This document shows positions 24,653-33,347 of a stretch of DNA of 64,000 nucleotides, in pieces. Source of the DNA: Luminiphilus sp051201685. GTDB lineage: Bacteria; Pseudomonadota; Gammaproteobacteria; Pseudomonadales; Halieaceae. The stretch is from NCBI RefSeq assembly GCF_051201685.1, contig NZ_CP179213.1, forward strand, positions 558,001 to 622,000. The letters are read 5' to 3'. The notes under the pieces are model-generated. The model was not told where the DNA came from, made no database searches, and worked only from the letters and a program-made list of their open reading frames with translations. Within the stretch, counting starts at the first letter, position 1. Each line of letters starts with the position of its first letter. A program made the translations under genes and the position numbers.

Positions 24653-27127
24653 ATGAGATGTTCAAGCGCCCTTGCGATATTAACTCTAAGTATCTCATCT
24701 GTGCTGCTGCTCCCTGGCTGCTCTAGCGATCAGTCGCCATCATTGGTCGGCAGTGAAGCCGAACAAGCGGCAAAGGCTATGCTGGAAACACTTTCCCTGG
24801 AGCAGAAGATCGGTCAAATGATTCAAGGAGAGATCGCCCACGTGACTCCTGATGATCTTCGTAAATACGGCCTAGGCAGCGTTCTCAATGGAGGTGGATC
24901 CTTCCCGGGTGGCGAGAAGGACGCCTCCATCGATGACTGGCTCGCCCTTGCAGACGACTATTATCAGGCCTCTATCGATACGAGTCAGGGCAGTGCAGGG
25001 ATTCCCGTTATCTGGGGCACCGATGCTGTTCATGGCCACAATAATGTCGTTGGAGCTACGCTTTTTCCCCACAATATTGGTTTAGGGGCTGCTGGGGATC
25101 CCGAATTGGTGGCGGCGATTAGCGGTGCCACCGCGAGGGAAGTTAAAGCCACTGGCATTGACTGGATTTTTGCGCCTACCGTGGCCGTTGCACGAGATTA
25201 TCGCTGGGGGCGAACCTACGAGTCGTATAGTTCTGATCCTCAGGTGGTGGCCTCCTATGCAGGTGGCATGGTCGAGGCGATGCAGGCAGAGGGCATTGTT
25301 GCCACGACCAAGCATTTTGTCGGTGACGGCGGAACCTTTTCGGGTGTTGACCGGGGCGATACCCGGTTACCTCTCAACGTACTCATTGACGAGCATGGAG
25401 CGGGCTATAAGCCGGCTATTGCTGCGGGTGTACAAACTGTCATGGCGTCTTTCAATAGTTGGAACGGCGAGAAAGTACATGGCCATAAACAACTGCTAAC
25501 CGATGTGCTTCGCGGTGATCTCGGGTTTGACGGGTTTGTTGTGAGTGATTGGAATGGGATTGGCGAGGTTGAGGGCTGCGCCGATGATGATTGTCCGCAA
25601 GCGATTAATGCCGGTATCGACATGGTCATGGTGCCTGAAGATTGGCTCTCTACCCTAGAAAACTTAGTAGCTCAGGTTCAGTCAGGTGCTATTTCAGAGG
25701 CTAGAGTCGACGAGGCTGTATTGCGCATTTTAAAGATAAAGTTCGAGTCAGGTCTCATGCAGCGAGGCCTGCCATCGAAGGAAGGGCGCCCGCTAAGGTC
25801 ACAGGTGGGCAGTCAAGAGCACCGTGATTTAGCGCGGGATGCTGTGCGTCGATCACTGGTACTCCTCAAGAACGACAGCCAAATACTGCCCCTCGACCCC
25901 GCTGGACACTACTTAGTGGTGGGTAAGGGTGCGGACAACATCGGTATGCAATCGGGTGGCTGGACGATCAGCTGGCAGGGTACCGGCAATACCAATGCTG
26001 ACTTCCCAACGGGCACCTCGTTGCTCGATGGCTTCGTCGAACAAGTCACTCGGGCTGGCGGCAAGGTCTACCACAATGAACCAGTGCCAGAGGGCGTGGA
26101 GGTTGGCGCGGTTATTGCTGTTTTTGGCGAGACACCCTACGCAGAAACACAGGGCGATATCTCATCATTGGCATGGCAACAACCCAATTTCGAGGACCTT
26201 GCTTTGCTTACCCAGTATCAAGATCTGCCGGTCGTTTCGGTCTTTCTGTCGGGTAGACCGCTTTGGGTGAATAGGGAGATCAATGCATCTACTGCGTTTG
26301 TCGCTGCTTGGTTGCCCGGTAGTGAGGGCGCAGGGGTTGCTGATGTTTTGTTTAGAAATTCAGACGGCTCGGTGCAACATGAATTCGTAGGCCGCCTCCC
26401 TATGGCGTGGCCAAGTGCCGATATCAACGGCAGCGATAGAGATCTGGCCGTAGTTGATGCCGCATTTGAGCGAGGCTACGGTCTGACTTCGAACGTGTCT
26501 CAACAAGTTGCGATGCTTGATGAGGAGCCTAGGGGCAAGCCGCTATCTCTTGATCGTCCTGTGTTTGCTGGTGGTGCACGAGGTCAATGGCGGTTGTACT
26601 TGGGCAATAGGCTGGATTGGGCCATTGCTAGTGGCCCCAGGGGTGGAACCACAAAAGATAATCAATTGTCCGTCTCTGTCATCGACCGCCGTATGCAAGA
26701 AGATGCCAGGCGACTGGAGTGGTCGGGTGATGGTAAGCGCGCCAGTCAGGTTTATTTTCGCGCGGACGTCCCCATCAACATTGAGGACATGAGTGCAACG
26801 GGTGGCGCAGTTGTCATGGATATTCGTTTGATTCAGAAGCCTGTTGATCAGGTGAAGATGCGAATGGACTGCACTTGGCCCTGCAACGGCGAGCTTGATG
26901 TTACACAACACCTGCGAAGCTTGGACACAGAAGTCTGGCATCGGCTAGCTATTCCATTAGCTTGCTTCGAGGTGGCGGGTACCAATATGAGTGCCGTAGA
27001 TGTACCGTTCTTAATCAGTACACCGGGCGTCTTTACCATGGATCTTGCAGAGGTAACTCTGGTCGAAGAAGTATCTGACGCAAATTTGTTGAACTGTCCC
27101 ACTCAAGAAGTGGCCAGTCTTAAGTAG
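24653..27127 (+). CDS. Glycoside hydrolase family 3 lipoprotein (beta-glucosidase type)
   Basis: The protein has 824 residues. A lipoprotein signal (LLLPGC, Cys23) places it in the periplasm or on the outer membrane. The GH3 barrel has KHFVGDGGT (220-228) and the nucleophile Asp299 in GFVVSDWNG. The GH3 C-terminal domain follows at about 395-610, then an extra beta-rich domain of about 180 residues with two cysteines, like that of marine ExoP-type exo-beta-glucanases. It should release glucose from beta-1,3 or beta-1,4 gluco-oligosaccharides. It forms an operon with the symporter (15 bases) and GH16 (4 bases). Confidence 0.95.
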   Translation: MRCSSALAILTLSISSVLLLPGCSSDQSPSLVGSEAEQAAKAMLETLSLEQKIGQMIQGEIAHVTPDDLRKYGLGSVLNGGGSFPGGEKDASIDDWLALADDYYQASIDTSQGSAGIPVIWGTDAVHGHNNVVGATLFPHNIGLGAAGDPELVAAISGATAREVKATGIDWIFAPTVAVARDYRWGRTYESYSSDPQVVASYAGGMVEAMQAEGIVATTKHFVGDGGTFSGVDRGDTRLPLNVLIDEHGAGYKPAIAAGVQTVMASFNSWNGEKVHGHKQLLTDVLRGDLGFDGFVVSDWNGIGEVEGCADDDCPQAINAGIDMVMVPEDWLSTLENLVAQVQSGAISEARVDEAVLRILKIKFESGLMQRGLPSKEGRPLRSQVGSQEHRDLARDAVRRSLVLLKNDSQILPLDPAGHYLVVGKGADNIGMQSGGWTISWQGTGNTNADFPTGTSLLDGFVEQVTRAGGKVYHNEPVPEGVEVGAVIAVFGETPYAETQGDISSLAWQQPNFEDLALLTQYQDLPVVSVFLSGRPLWVNREINASTAFVAAWLPGSEGAGVADVLFRNSDGSVQHEFVGRLPMAWPSADINGSDRDLAVVDAAFERGYGLTSNVSQQVAMLDEEPRGKPLSLDRPVFAGGARGQWRLYLGNRLDWAIASGPRGGTTKDNQLSVSVIDRRMQEDARRLEWSGDGKRASQVYFRADVPINIEDMSATGGAVVMDIRLIQKPVDQVKMRMDCTWPCNGELDVTQHLRSLDTEVWHRLAIPLACFEVAGTNMSAVDVPFLISTPGVFTMDLAEVTLVEEVSDANLLNCPTQEVASLK

Positions 27128-27142
27128 AGCGGACGTTAAACT

Positions 27143-28702
27143 ATGTTGTCATCACTCGATATCACCATTGTTGTAATTTACGCCATCGCTTTGTTCGGTT
27201 TAGCCCAGTGGGTCTCTCGTGAAAAACCCGGGCACCAGAAAGACGCGTCAGATTATTTTCTCGCAGGTAAGTCATTGCCTTGGTGGGCAATAGGCGCGTC
27301 GCTTATTGCGGCTAATATTTCCGCAGAGCAGATCATCGGCATGTCAGGATCTGGCTATGCTATCGGCCTGGCGATCGCATCTTATGAATGGATGGCTGCC
27401 ATCACGCTGATTCTGGTTGGCAAATTTTTGCTGCCGGTCTTTTTGAAAACTGGCATCTACACCATGCCTCAATTTCTTGAGCAGCGTTACGACCACCGTG
27501 TCAGAACCGTGATGGCTAGTTTTTGGCTGGGCGTCTACGTCTTCGTAAACCTAACCTCTATTTTGTGGCTGGGAGCTCTCGCGATTAACACCGTGGCAGG
27601 TGTCGATCTGACACTGGGTCTAGTGCTGTTAGGACTCTTTGCGGTGTCGTATTCGCTGTACGGTGGACTCAAAGCCGTTGCACTCACCGATATTGTGCAA
27701 GTGGTGCTCTTGGTGGCAGGTGGCCTCATGATCGCTGCGATTCTGTTGGAAAAAGTGTCAGGGGGCACCGGAGTGGTTCAGGGGTTCGTAATGCTGATGG
27801 ATACCGTGCCAGACCGTTTCGATATGATACTGGCTAAAGATCACCCGCATTACATGAGTTTGCCCGGGCTCTCGGTTTTGATTGGCGGTATGTGGGTGAT
27901 GAATGTCTCTTATTGGGGTTTCAACCAATATATTATTCAGCGTGCTCTCGCCGCGAAGAGTGTGAGTGAGGCTCAGAAGGGAATTGCTTTTGCGGCCTTT
28001 CTGAAGTTGTTGATGCCTCTCATTGTTGTTTTGCCCGGAATCGCTATGTTTGCACTGAACGCTAACTTGGCGACTCCTGACCAAGCTTACCCCTCGGCTA
28101 TGGCTCTGTTGCCCACGGGCATTAAAGGGCTGGTCTTTGCCGCGCTGCTAGCGGCCATCGTGTCCTCACTAGCGTCCATGTGTAACAGTATTTCAACAAT
28201 TTTCACTGTTGATCTCCTGCCGTCGATGGTCTCCGAGTCGTGGTTAGAGCGTAACCGGGTCTTCAGTGGTCGTGCGACGGCCCTGGTGGCTATGGCCATT
28301 GCGATGGCAGCTGCACAGCCATTGCTGGGGAATTTTGATCAGGCTTTTCAGTATATTCAGGAGTTCACTGGATTCTTTACGCCGGGCATTGTTGCGATCT
28401 TTTTGTTAGGCATGTTCTGGGGCAAAACAACAGCGACCGGTGCTCTTCTAGCGGCGGTGGGCTCGGCCGTTTTGTCTTTGGCAATGAAGCTTTTGCTACC
28501 TATGCTGCCATTTATCGATCGAGTTGGAATAGTTTTCTTGTTGTGTGTTGGCATTGCCGTGGTTTGGTCTTTGGCACGGCCCCAGCCTCAGCCCGGCTAC
28601 ATCGAACCGTCCGGCGTGAGCTTTTCAACCACTAGCGGCTTCAATGCAGCGGCAATTGTTGTGACCTGCATACTGGCATTTTTCTATATCACTTGGTGGT
28701 AA
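27143..28702 (+). CDS. Sodium:solute symporter, SSS family (sugar type)
   Basis: This 519-residue inner-membrane protein has about 13-14 hydrophobic helices. SSS-typical segments include DYFLAGKSLPWWAIGASLIAANISAEQ (its first 20 residues already diagnostic), GIYTMPQFLEQRY and the YGGLKAVALTDIVQ motif. The ISAEQIIGMSGSGY segment resembles SglT-type sugar transporters. Placed between GH3 and GH16, it most probably takes up glucose or a short glucan released by them. The substrate is inferred from context. Confidence 0.93.
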   Translation: MLSSLDITIVVIYAIALFGLAQWVSREKPGHQKDASDYFLAGKSLPWWAIGASLIAANISAEQIIGMSGSGYAIGLAIASYEWMAAITLILVGKFLLPVFLKTGIYTMPQFLEQRYDHRVRTVMASFWLGVYVFVNLTSILWLGALAINTVAGVDLTLGLVLLGLFAVSYSLYGGLKAVALTDIVQVVLLVAGGLMIAAILLEKVSGGTGVVQGFVMLMDTVPDRFDMILAKDHPHYMSLPGLSVLIGGMWVMNVSYWGFNQYIIQRALAAKSVSEAQKGIAFAAFLKLLMPLIVVLPGIAMFALNANLATPDQAYPSAMALLPTGIKGLVFAALLAAIVSSLASMCNSISTIFTVDLLPSMVSESWLERNRVFSGRATALVAMAIAMAAAQPLLGNFDQAFQYIQEFTGFFTPGIVAIFLLGMFWGKTTATGALLAAVGSAVLSLAMKLLLPMLPFIDRVGIVFLLCVGIAVVWSLARPQPQPGYIEPSGVSFSTTSGFNAAAIVVTCILAFFYITWW

Positions 28703-28706
28703 TGCA

Positions 28707-29510
28707 TTGCTTCGCTCGGTAACACATCTTGTCTGCTTTATTGCAGCATTAGCACTGTGTCAGAACATTTCTGCTGAAAATGGGCAATGCGCGCCGACGC
28801 TTATCGAGAATTTTGACGGTGACCTAAATTCGGCACTGTGGCGTGTGGTCGAAGGCGACGGATGTGACGTCGGTTTATGCGGCTGGGGCAACAGCGAAGT
28901 TCAGCACTATGCAAAGGACGCTGTTCGGGTTGTCGACGGGGCGCTGTCGATTACGGTCGCAGAAAATGGTGGTCGCATTACGTCTGGCAAGTTGGTCAGC
29001 GAGGGCCTCTTTAGCCAACAGTATGGCCGGTTTGAAGCTCGCATTAGTTTACCCCGTGGACGCGGGTTGTGGCCGGCGTTTTGGATGATGCCTCAGAGCG
29101 CTAGCCCATGGCCCCTCGCTGGGGAAATTGACATTATGGAATGGACTGGTAACGAGCCTAATCGTCTTATCGGCGCGGCGCATTTTGGGCCTCTGCCCCC
29201 TAATAATGTGCATTACAGTGAAACGCTATTGGTACCCACGCCCTGGAATGAAGGCTGGCATGAATTCGCTGTAGAGTGGTCCCCTAGCCTGATTCAATGG
29301 GAGGTCGATGGCCGGATTCACGGCACCATGGCACCGCACAATGCTTTGCCCCATCCGTGGGTGTTTGACCAAGCCCCGTTCTACCTTATTCTCAATGTGG
29401 CTGTAGGCGGCACCCTAGGCGGTGAGGTTTATGTGCAGGACTTACCTGCGACGATGCTGATCGACTGGGTTAAGGCATATCCTTTCAACTGTGGTGCCGA
29501 GAGCCACTAA
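28707..29510 (+). CDS. Glycoside hydrolase family 16, probable laminarinase
   Basis: The protein has 267 residues. A signal peptide (hydrophobic 5-20, cleavage near ISA-EN) leads to a single GH16 domain with the catalytic motif GEIDIMEW: Glu140 nucleophile, Asp142, and Glu145 acid/base. The LWPAFWMMP and YHEF-like WHEFAVEWSP segments fit endo-beta-1,3-glucanases. It would cut laminarin outside the cytoplasm. The only in-frame start near the signal peptide is TTG at 28707, four bases after the symporter stop; an ATG at 28702 is in a different frame. Last gene of the locus. Confidence 0.93.
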   Translation: MLRSVTHLVCFIAALALCQNISAENGQCAPTLIENFDGDLNSALWRVVEGDGCDVGLCGWGNSEVQHYAKDAVRVVDGALSITVAENGGRITSGKLVSEGLFSQQYGRFEARISLPRGRGLWPAFWMMPQSASPWPLAGEIDIMEWTGNEPNRLIGAAHFGPLPPNNVHYSETLLVPTPWNEGWHEFAVEWSPSLIQWEVDGRIHGTMAPHNALPHPWVFDQAPFYLILNVAVGGTLGGEVYVQDLPATMLIDWVKAYPFNCGAESH

Positions 29511-29795
29511 GGCTCGCTATCTGCCCTTTGAGCCTTCAGAAAGCCAGTAGGCCAACCCAGTAAACGGTTGCGTTGGCTGGTTCTCACTGAGCCGAGGCAC
29601 CACCTTCACATGTACTCCTTCGCATTCTATTTCTTGCTACTTATAGGGCGCCCTAGTATGAGCTAGAATGGACGAACATCGGGCGTGAGCTGCGGTGGCT
29701 TCAGCTTACCTCCAGAGGTAAGGTTGTCGTCCTCAACCCATTTAACCGCCGTTTTTTGGCGTCCATCATTTTTTGTCAAACTCAGGATATTAACC
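29511..29795 (+). other. 285-nt leader region upstream of glyA
   Basis: It holds the glyA promoter and leader. A hairpin can form from TTACCTCC-AGAGGTAA around 29706-29722. No known riboswitch (glycine, THF, SAM) could be recognised by eye. No convincing small gene. Confidence 0.4.
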
Positions 29796-31094
29796 ATGAA
29801 TCAAGCGGCACCTCAGCTTTCAAACTTTCTTGATGACGATGTGCAGTCTATCGAGGCTTTCGACCCAGACCTGTGGAAAGCTATGCGAGCGGAGACACAG
29901 CGGCAAGAGGAGCATATTGAGCTGATTGCGTCAGAGAATTATGCAAGCCCACGTGTGCTTGAGGCTCAGGGATCGGTTCTGACGAACAAATACGCAGAGG
30001 GCTATCCCGGAAAACGCTACTACGGTGGCTGCGAGTTTGTCGATGTGGCAGAGGAATTGGCGATTGATCGCGCCAAGCAACTTTTTGGCGCCGCTTATGC
30101 GAACGTCCAGCCTCACTCGGGTTCCAGTGCCAACATTGCGGTTTATCATGCACTGTTAGAGCCCGGCGATACGGTTATGGGAATGAGCCTGGCCGACGGC
30201 GGACACCTCACTCACGGTGCATCGGTCAATTTCTCCGGGAAAATTTATAAAGCAGTGCAGTACGGGATCGACCATGACACCGGCTTGATAAATTACGATG
30301 CCTTGATGGAATTGGCGAAGACCCACAAGCCCAAGCTCATTATTGGTGGTTTTTCGGCCTACAGCCGGATCATGGATTGGGCAAAGTTTCGCGAGATAGC
30401 TGATGCGGTGGGTGCCTATTTGTTGGTGGACATGGCTCACGTGGCGGGTTTGGTGGCCGCGGGAGTTTATCCCTCACCGATGCCCTATGCCGATGTGGTG
30501 ACTTCGACAACCCATAAAACCCTGCGAGGGCCTCGCAGCGGCATCATTCTGGCTAAAGATGACGAGACGCTGCATAAAAAGCTCAACAGTGCGGTATTCC
30601 CTGGTGCTCAAGGCGGTCCGCTGATGCATGTTATTGCGGCTAAAGCAGTGGCTTTTAAAGAGGCCATGGAGCCGGGCTTTGCTGACTATCAGCGTCAGGT
30701 GGTCAAAAATGCTCAGGCGATGGCCGCAACGTTCATGGAGCGCGGGCATAAGATTGTTTCCGGAGGTACCGACAATCACCTTATGCTGTTGGACCTCATT
30801 GGTAAGTCCTACACGGGCAAAGACGCCGATGCAGCGCTGGGTGACGCTTACATCACAGTGAATAAAAACGCGGTTCCCAATGACCCACGTTCGCCCTTTG
30901 TCACGTCAGGTCTACGGTTGGGGACACCGGCGATTACTACCCGAGGTTTTTCTGAAGCCGACACGTCTCAGTTGACGCACTGGATCTGTGATGTATTGGC
31001 GGCGCTGGAAACGGGCACTGGGGATACCGTAATACCCGAGGTTCGTCAAAAGGTGTTGGAAATTTGCGGTCGCCTACCCGTGTACTCGCGCTAG
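29796..31094 (+). CDS. glyA: Serine hydroxymethyltransferase
   Basis: This 432-residue PLP enzyme converts serine and tetrahydrofolate to glycine and methylene-tetrahydrofolate. The PLP lysine lies in VTSTTHKTLRGPRSG; the N-terminal HIELIASENYASP and the HLMLLDL segments are typical. The start at 29796 has AGGAT seven bases upstream. The N-terminus is about 12 residues longer than in E. coli. It leads the cluster glyA-nrdR-rib genes. Confidence 0.98.
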   Translation: MNQAAPQLSNFLDDDVQSIEAFDPDLWKAMRAETQRQEEHIELIASENYASPRVLEAQGSVLTNKYAEGYPGKRYYGGCEFVDVAEELAIDRAKQLFGAAYANVQPHSGSSANIAVYHALLEPGDTVMGMSLADGGHLTHGASVNFSGKIYKAVQYGIDHDTGLINYDALMELAKTHKPKLIIGGFSAYSRIMDWAKFREIADAVGAYLLVDMAHVAGLVAAGVYPSPMPYADVVTSTTHKTLRGPRSGIILAKDDETLHKKLNSAVFPGAQGGPLMHVIAAKAVAFKEAMEPGFADYQRQVVKNAQAMAATFMERGHKIVSGGTDNHLMLLDLIGKSYTGKDADAALGDAYITVNKNAVPNDPRSPFVTSGLRLGTPAITTRGFSEADTSQLTHWICDVLAALETGTGDTVIPEVRQKVLEICGRLPVYSR

Positions 31095-31103
31095 AGGTCT
31101 GCC

Positions 31104-31571
31104 GTGCAGTGCCCTTTTTGCACAATTGACGAAACCAAGGTGATTGATTCTCGTCTGGTTGCTGACGGCGGTCAGGTGCGGCGTCGGCGTGAATGTCTAG
31201 GGTGCAAAGAGCGCTTTACCACATACGAGCTTGCCGAGTTGGTCATGCCCCGCATTATCAAACAAAACGGTAGTCGTGAGCCTTTTGACGAAGAGAAACT
31301 GCGTGGTGGTTTCTTGAGGGCACTGGAAAAGCGCCCGGTTTCAGTTGAGGAAATCGAGAAGTGGATAACGCACATTAAGCATCAATTGCGTGCCACGGGT
31401 GAGCGCGAACTGCCGTCGAACGAGGTGGGTAGCCATGTCATGGAGGCTCTCAAAGCGATGGACCAAGTCGCCTATGTGCGCTTCGCCTCGGTCTATCGCA
31501 GCTTTCAGGATCTGTCAGAATTCAGGGACGCCATTGAAAGTTTGGAGGCGGAACCCCCCGCAGAAACGTGA
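31104..31571 (+). CDS. nrdR: Transcriptional repressor NrdR
   Basis: The 155-residue protein represses ribonucleotide reductase genes in response to dATP/ATP. The zinc ribbon (CPFC and CLGC, residues 3-34) precedes an ATP-cone domain starting near PRIIKQNGSREPFD. The start is GTG at 31104, with GAGG nearby. It overlaps ribD by four bases, the standard nrdR-ribD arrangement. Confidence 0.97.
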   Translation: MQCPFCTIDETKVIDSRLVADGGQVRRRRECLGCKERFTTYELAELVMPRIIKQNGSREPFDEEKLRGGFLRALEKRPVSVEEIEKWITHIKHQLRATGERELPSNEVGSHVMEALKAMDQVAYVRFASVYRSFQDLSEFRDAIESLEAEPPAET

Positions 31572-32686
31572 GCAACTCCTCGGTGCTGCCTTCGGACGCC
31601 GCTTTTATGGAGCAAGCTCTCACGGAGGCTCAGAAAGGCCGCTATTGGGCCGCGCCTAACCCCCACGTGGGCTGTGTCATCGTTAAAGACAATGAAATTC
31701 TCGGAAGGGGTTTCACCCAGCCTGTGGGCGGTGCTCATGCCGAGGTTATGGCGCTTGCTGATTGCTCATCACCCAAAGGCGCAACGGCGTACGTCACCCT
31801 TGAGCCCTGTGCTCATCAGGGGCGCACAGGTCCCTGCGTTGATGCGCTGATAAATGCAGGCATTGGGCGGGTTGTAGGCGCGCTGGAAGACCCTAACCCC
31901 AGTGTTTCAGGAGGCGGCTACGACCGGCTCAGGGCAGCTGGTGTTGCAGTCACTCAAGGTGTTTGCGCAGACGCAGCGGCGATAGAGTTGAAAGGGTTTT
32001 TGTTGCGAATGGAGCGAGGTTGGGGGCGCGTTCGCCTTAAGTTGGGCTGCTCCCTGGACGGTCGTACAGCGATGGCCTCTGGCGAGAGTCAGTGGATTAC
32101 GGGTCCATTAGCGCGTCAGGATGTGCAGCGCCAGCGCGCTGCCAGCTCGGCCATTATCACGGGTATCGGCACGGTGTTGGCCGACGATTGCTCGCTAACG
32201 GTTAGATCCGATGAGCTGGGTTTTGAGGGTGTGGAATTGGAGAGGGCACTACACCGGCCACCGACGCGAGTGGTACTCGACAGCAACGGCCGTACGCCAA
32301 AGGGGGCTCGTGTATTGTCAGCCAACGCCCCAACCCTTGTGATAACCGCACCAGAAAATCAGCCTGTAGCCCATGCCTCGCACCGGACAGCGAGGGTTAT
32401 CGGAGGTGGCCTTGATTTGCGGGGTATACTGAGAGGGTTGGGGGACGAAGGTGCCAATGAAATTTTGATAGAGAGCGGCCCTTTGTTAGCGGCCGCTTTT
32501 TTAAAGGAAGGGCTGGTCGATGAGTTACTCATTTATCAAGCGCCGTTGCTTTTAGGCAGTTCCGCTCGCCCGCTTGCAGATATCGCTTTTTCTGAGTTGA
32601 AAGATGGCATCCAATTGGCTTATCGGGAAGTGAGTCGTTTGGGCTCGGATCTGCGTATCATCGCTGCTGTTCTTAAGGAAAACTAA
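31568..32686 (+). CDS. ribD: Riboflavin biosynthesis deaminase/reductase RibD
   Basis: This 372-residue bifunctional protein performs the second and third steps after GTP cyclohydrolase II. The N-terminal deaminase has HAEVMA and PCAHQGRTGPC zinc ligands. The reductase domain starts near residue 155 with RLKLGCSLDGRTAM and SGESQWITG. GTG start inside the nrdR stop (GTGA). Length matches E. coli RibD (367). Confidence 0.97.
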   Translation: MSNSSVLPSDAAFMEQALTEAQKGRYWAAPNPHVGCVIVKDNEILGRGFTQPVGGAHAEVMALADCSSPKGATAYVTLEPCAHQGRTGPCVDALINAGIGRVVGALEDPNPSVSGGGYDRLRAAGVAVTQGVCADAAAIELKGFLLRMERGWGRVRLKLGCSLDGRTAMASGESQWITGPLARQDVQRQRAASSAIITGIGTVLADDCSLTVRSDELGFEGVELERALHRPPTRVVLDSNGRTPKGARVLSANAPTLVITAPENQPVAHASHRTARVIGGGLDLRGILRGLGDEGANEILIESGPLLAAAFLKEGLVDELLIYQAPLLLGSSARPLADIAFSELKDGIQLAYREVSRLGSDLRIIAAVLKEN

Positions 32687-32690
32687 AAAC

Positions 32691-33347
32691 GTGTTTACAG
32701 GAATTATTCAAGCCGTCGGAGAGATCGCGGCGATGGAGACCCAAGGCGGCGATCTTCGGCTGCGGGTGCTCACACGGAAGCTTGATCTTAGCGATGTTCA
32801 GCTGGGTGACAGCATTGCAACAAGTGGAGTCTGTCTCACCGTCACAGGGTTGCCGGGTGACGGGTATTGGGCAGATGTTTCAATTGAGTCGTTGAATCTG
32901 ACGACACTCGGTGATCGTAAGCCGGGAGATCACGTTAATTTAGAGAAGTCTCTAACCCCCACATCACGCTTGGGTGGCCACATTGTTAGCGGTCACGTTG
33001 ACGGTGTGGGCACCGTGGTGTCGGTAGCACGGGAGGGCAGATCTTGGCGCTATGTTATTTCTGCCCCCCAGGAACTCGCGCGCTATATTGCACACAAGGG
33101 CAGCATCACCGTCGACGGCACCAGCTTAACAGTCAACTCGGTTGATGGGTCGGAGTTTGATCTCAATATCATTCCCCAGACCTTTGAGGAGACCGTGTTT
33201 GGCGAATACCGAGAAGGTTCTCGTATCAACCTTGAAGTTGATGTGATCGCTCGATACTTAGAACGACTTCTGCAGGGCGACGCCGCCGCGCAGAGTTCAG
33301 GCCTTTCAATGGACACGTTGCGTGCCTCGGGATTTATTCATGACTAA
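32691..33347 (+). CDS. ribE: Riboflavin synthase, alpha subunit
   Basis: This 218-residue enzyme makes riboflavin from two 6,7-dimethyl-8-ribityllumazines. It has the two lumazine-binding repeats: MFTGIIQAVGEI with SRLGGHIVSGHVDG in the first, and GSITVDGTSLTVN with ARYLERLL in the second. GTG start four bases after ribD. It is named ribC in some species. It overlaps the next gene by eight bases. Confidence 0.97.
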   Translation: MFTGIIQAVGEIAAMETQGGDLRLRVLTRKLDLSDVQLGDSIATSGVCLTVTGLPGDGYWADVSIESLNLTTLGDRKPGDHVNLEKSLTPTSRLGGHIVSGHVDGVGTVVSVAREGRSWRYVISAPQELARYIAHKGSITVDGTSLTVNSVDGSEFDLNIIPQTFEETVFGEYREGSRINLEVDVIARYLERLLQGDAAAQSSGLSMDTLRASGFIHD

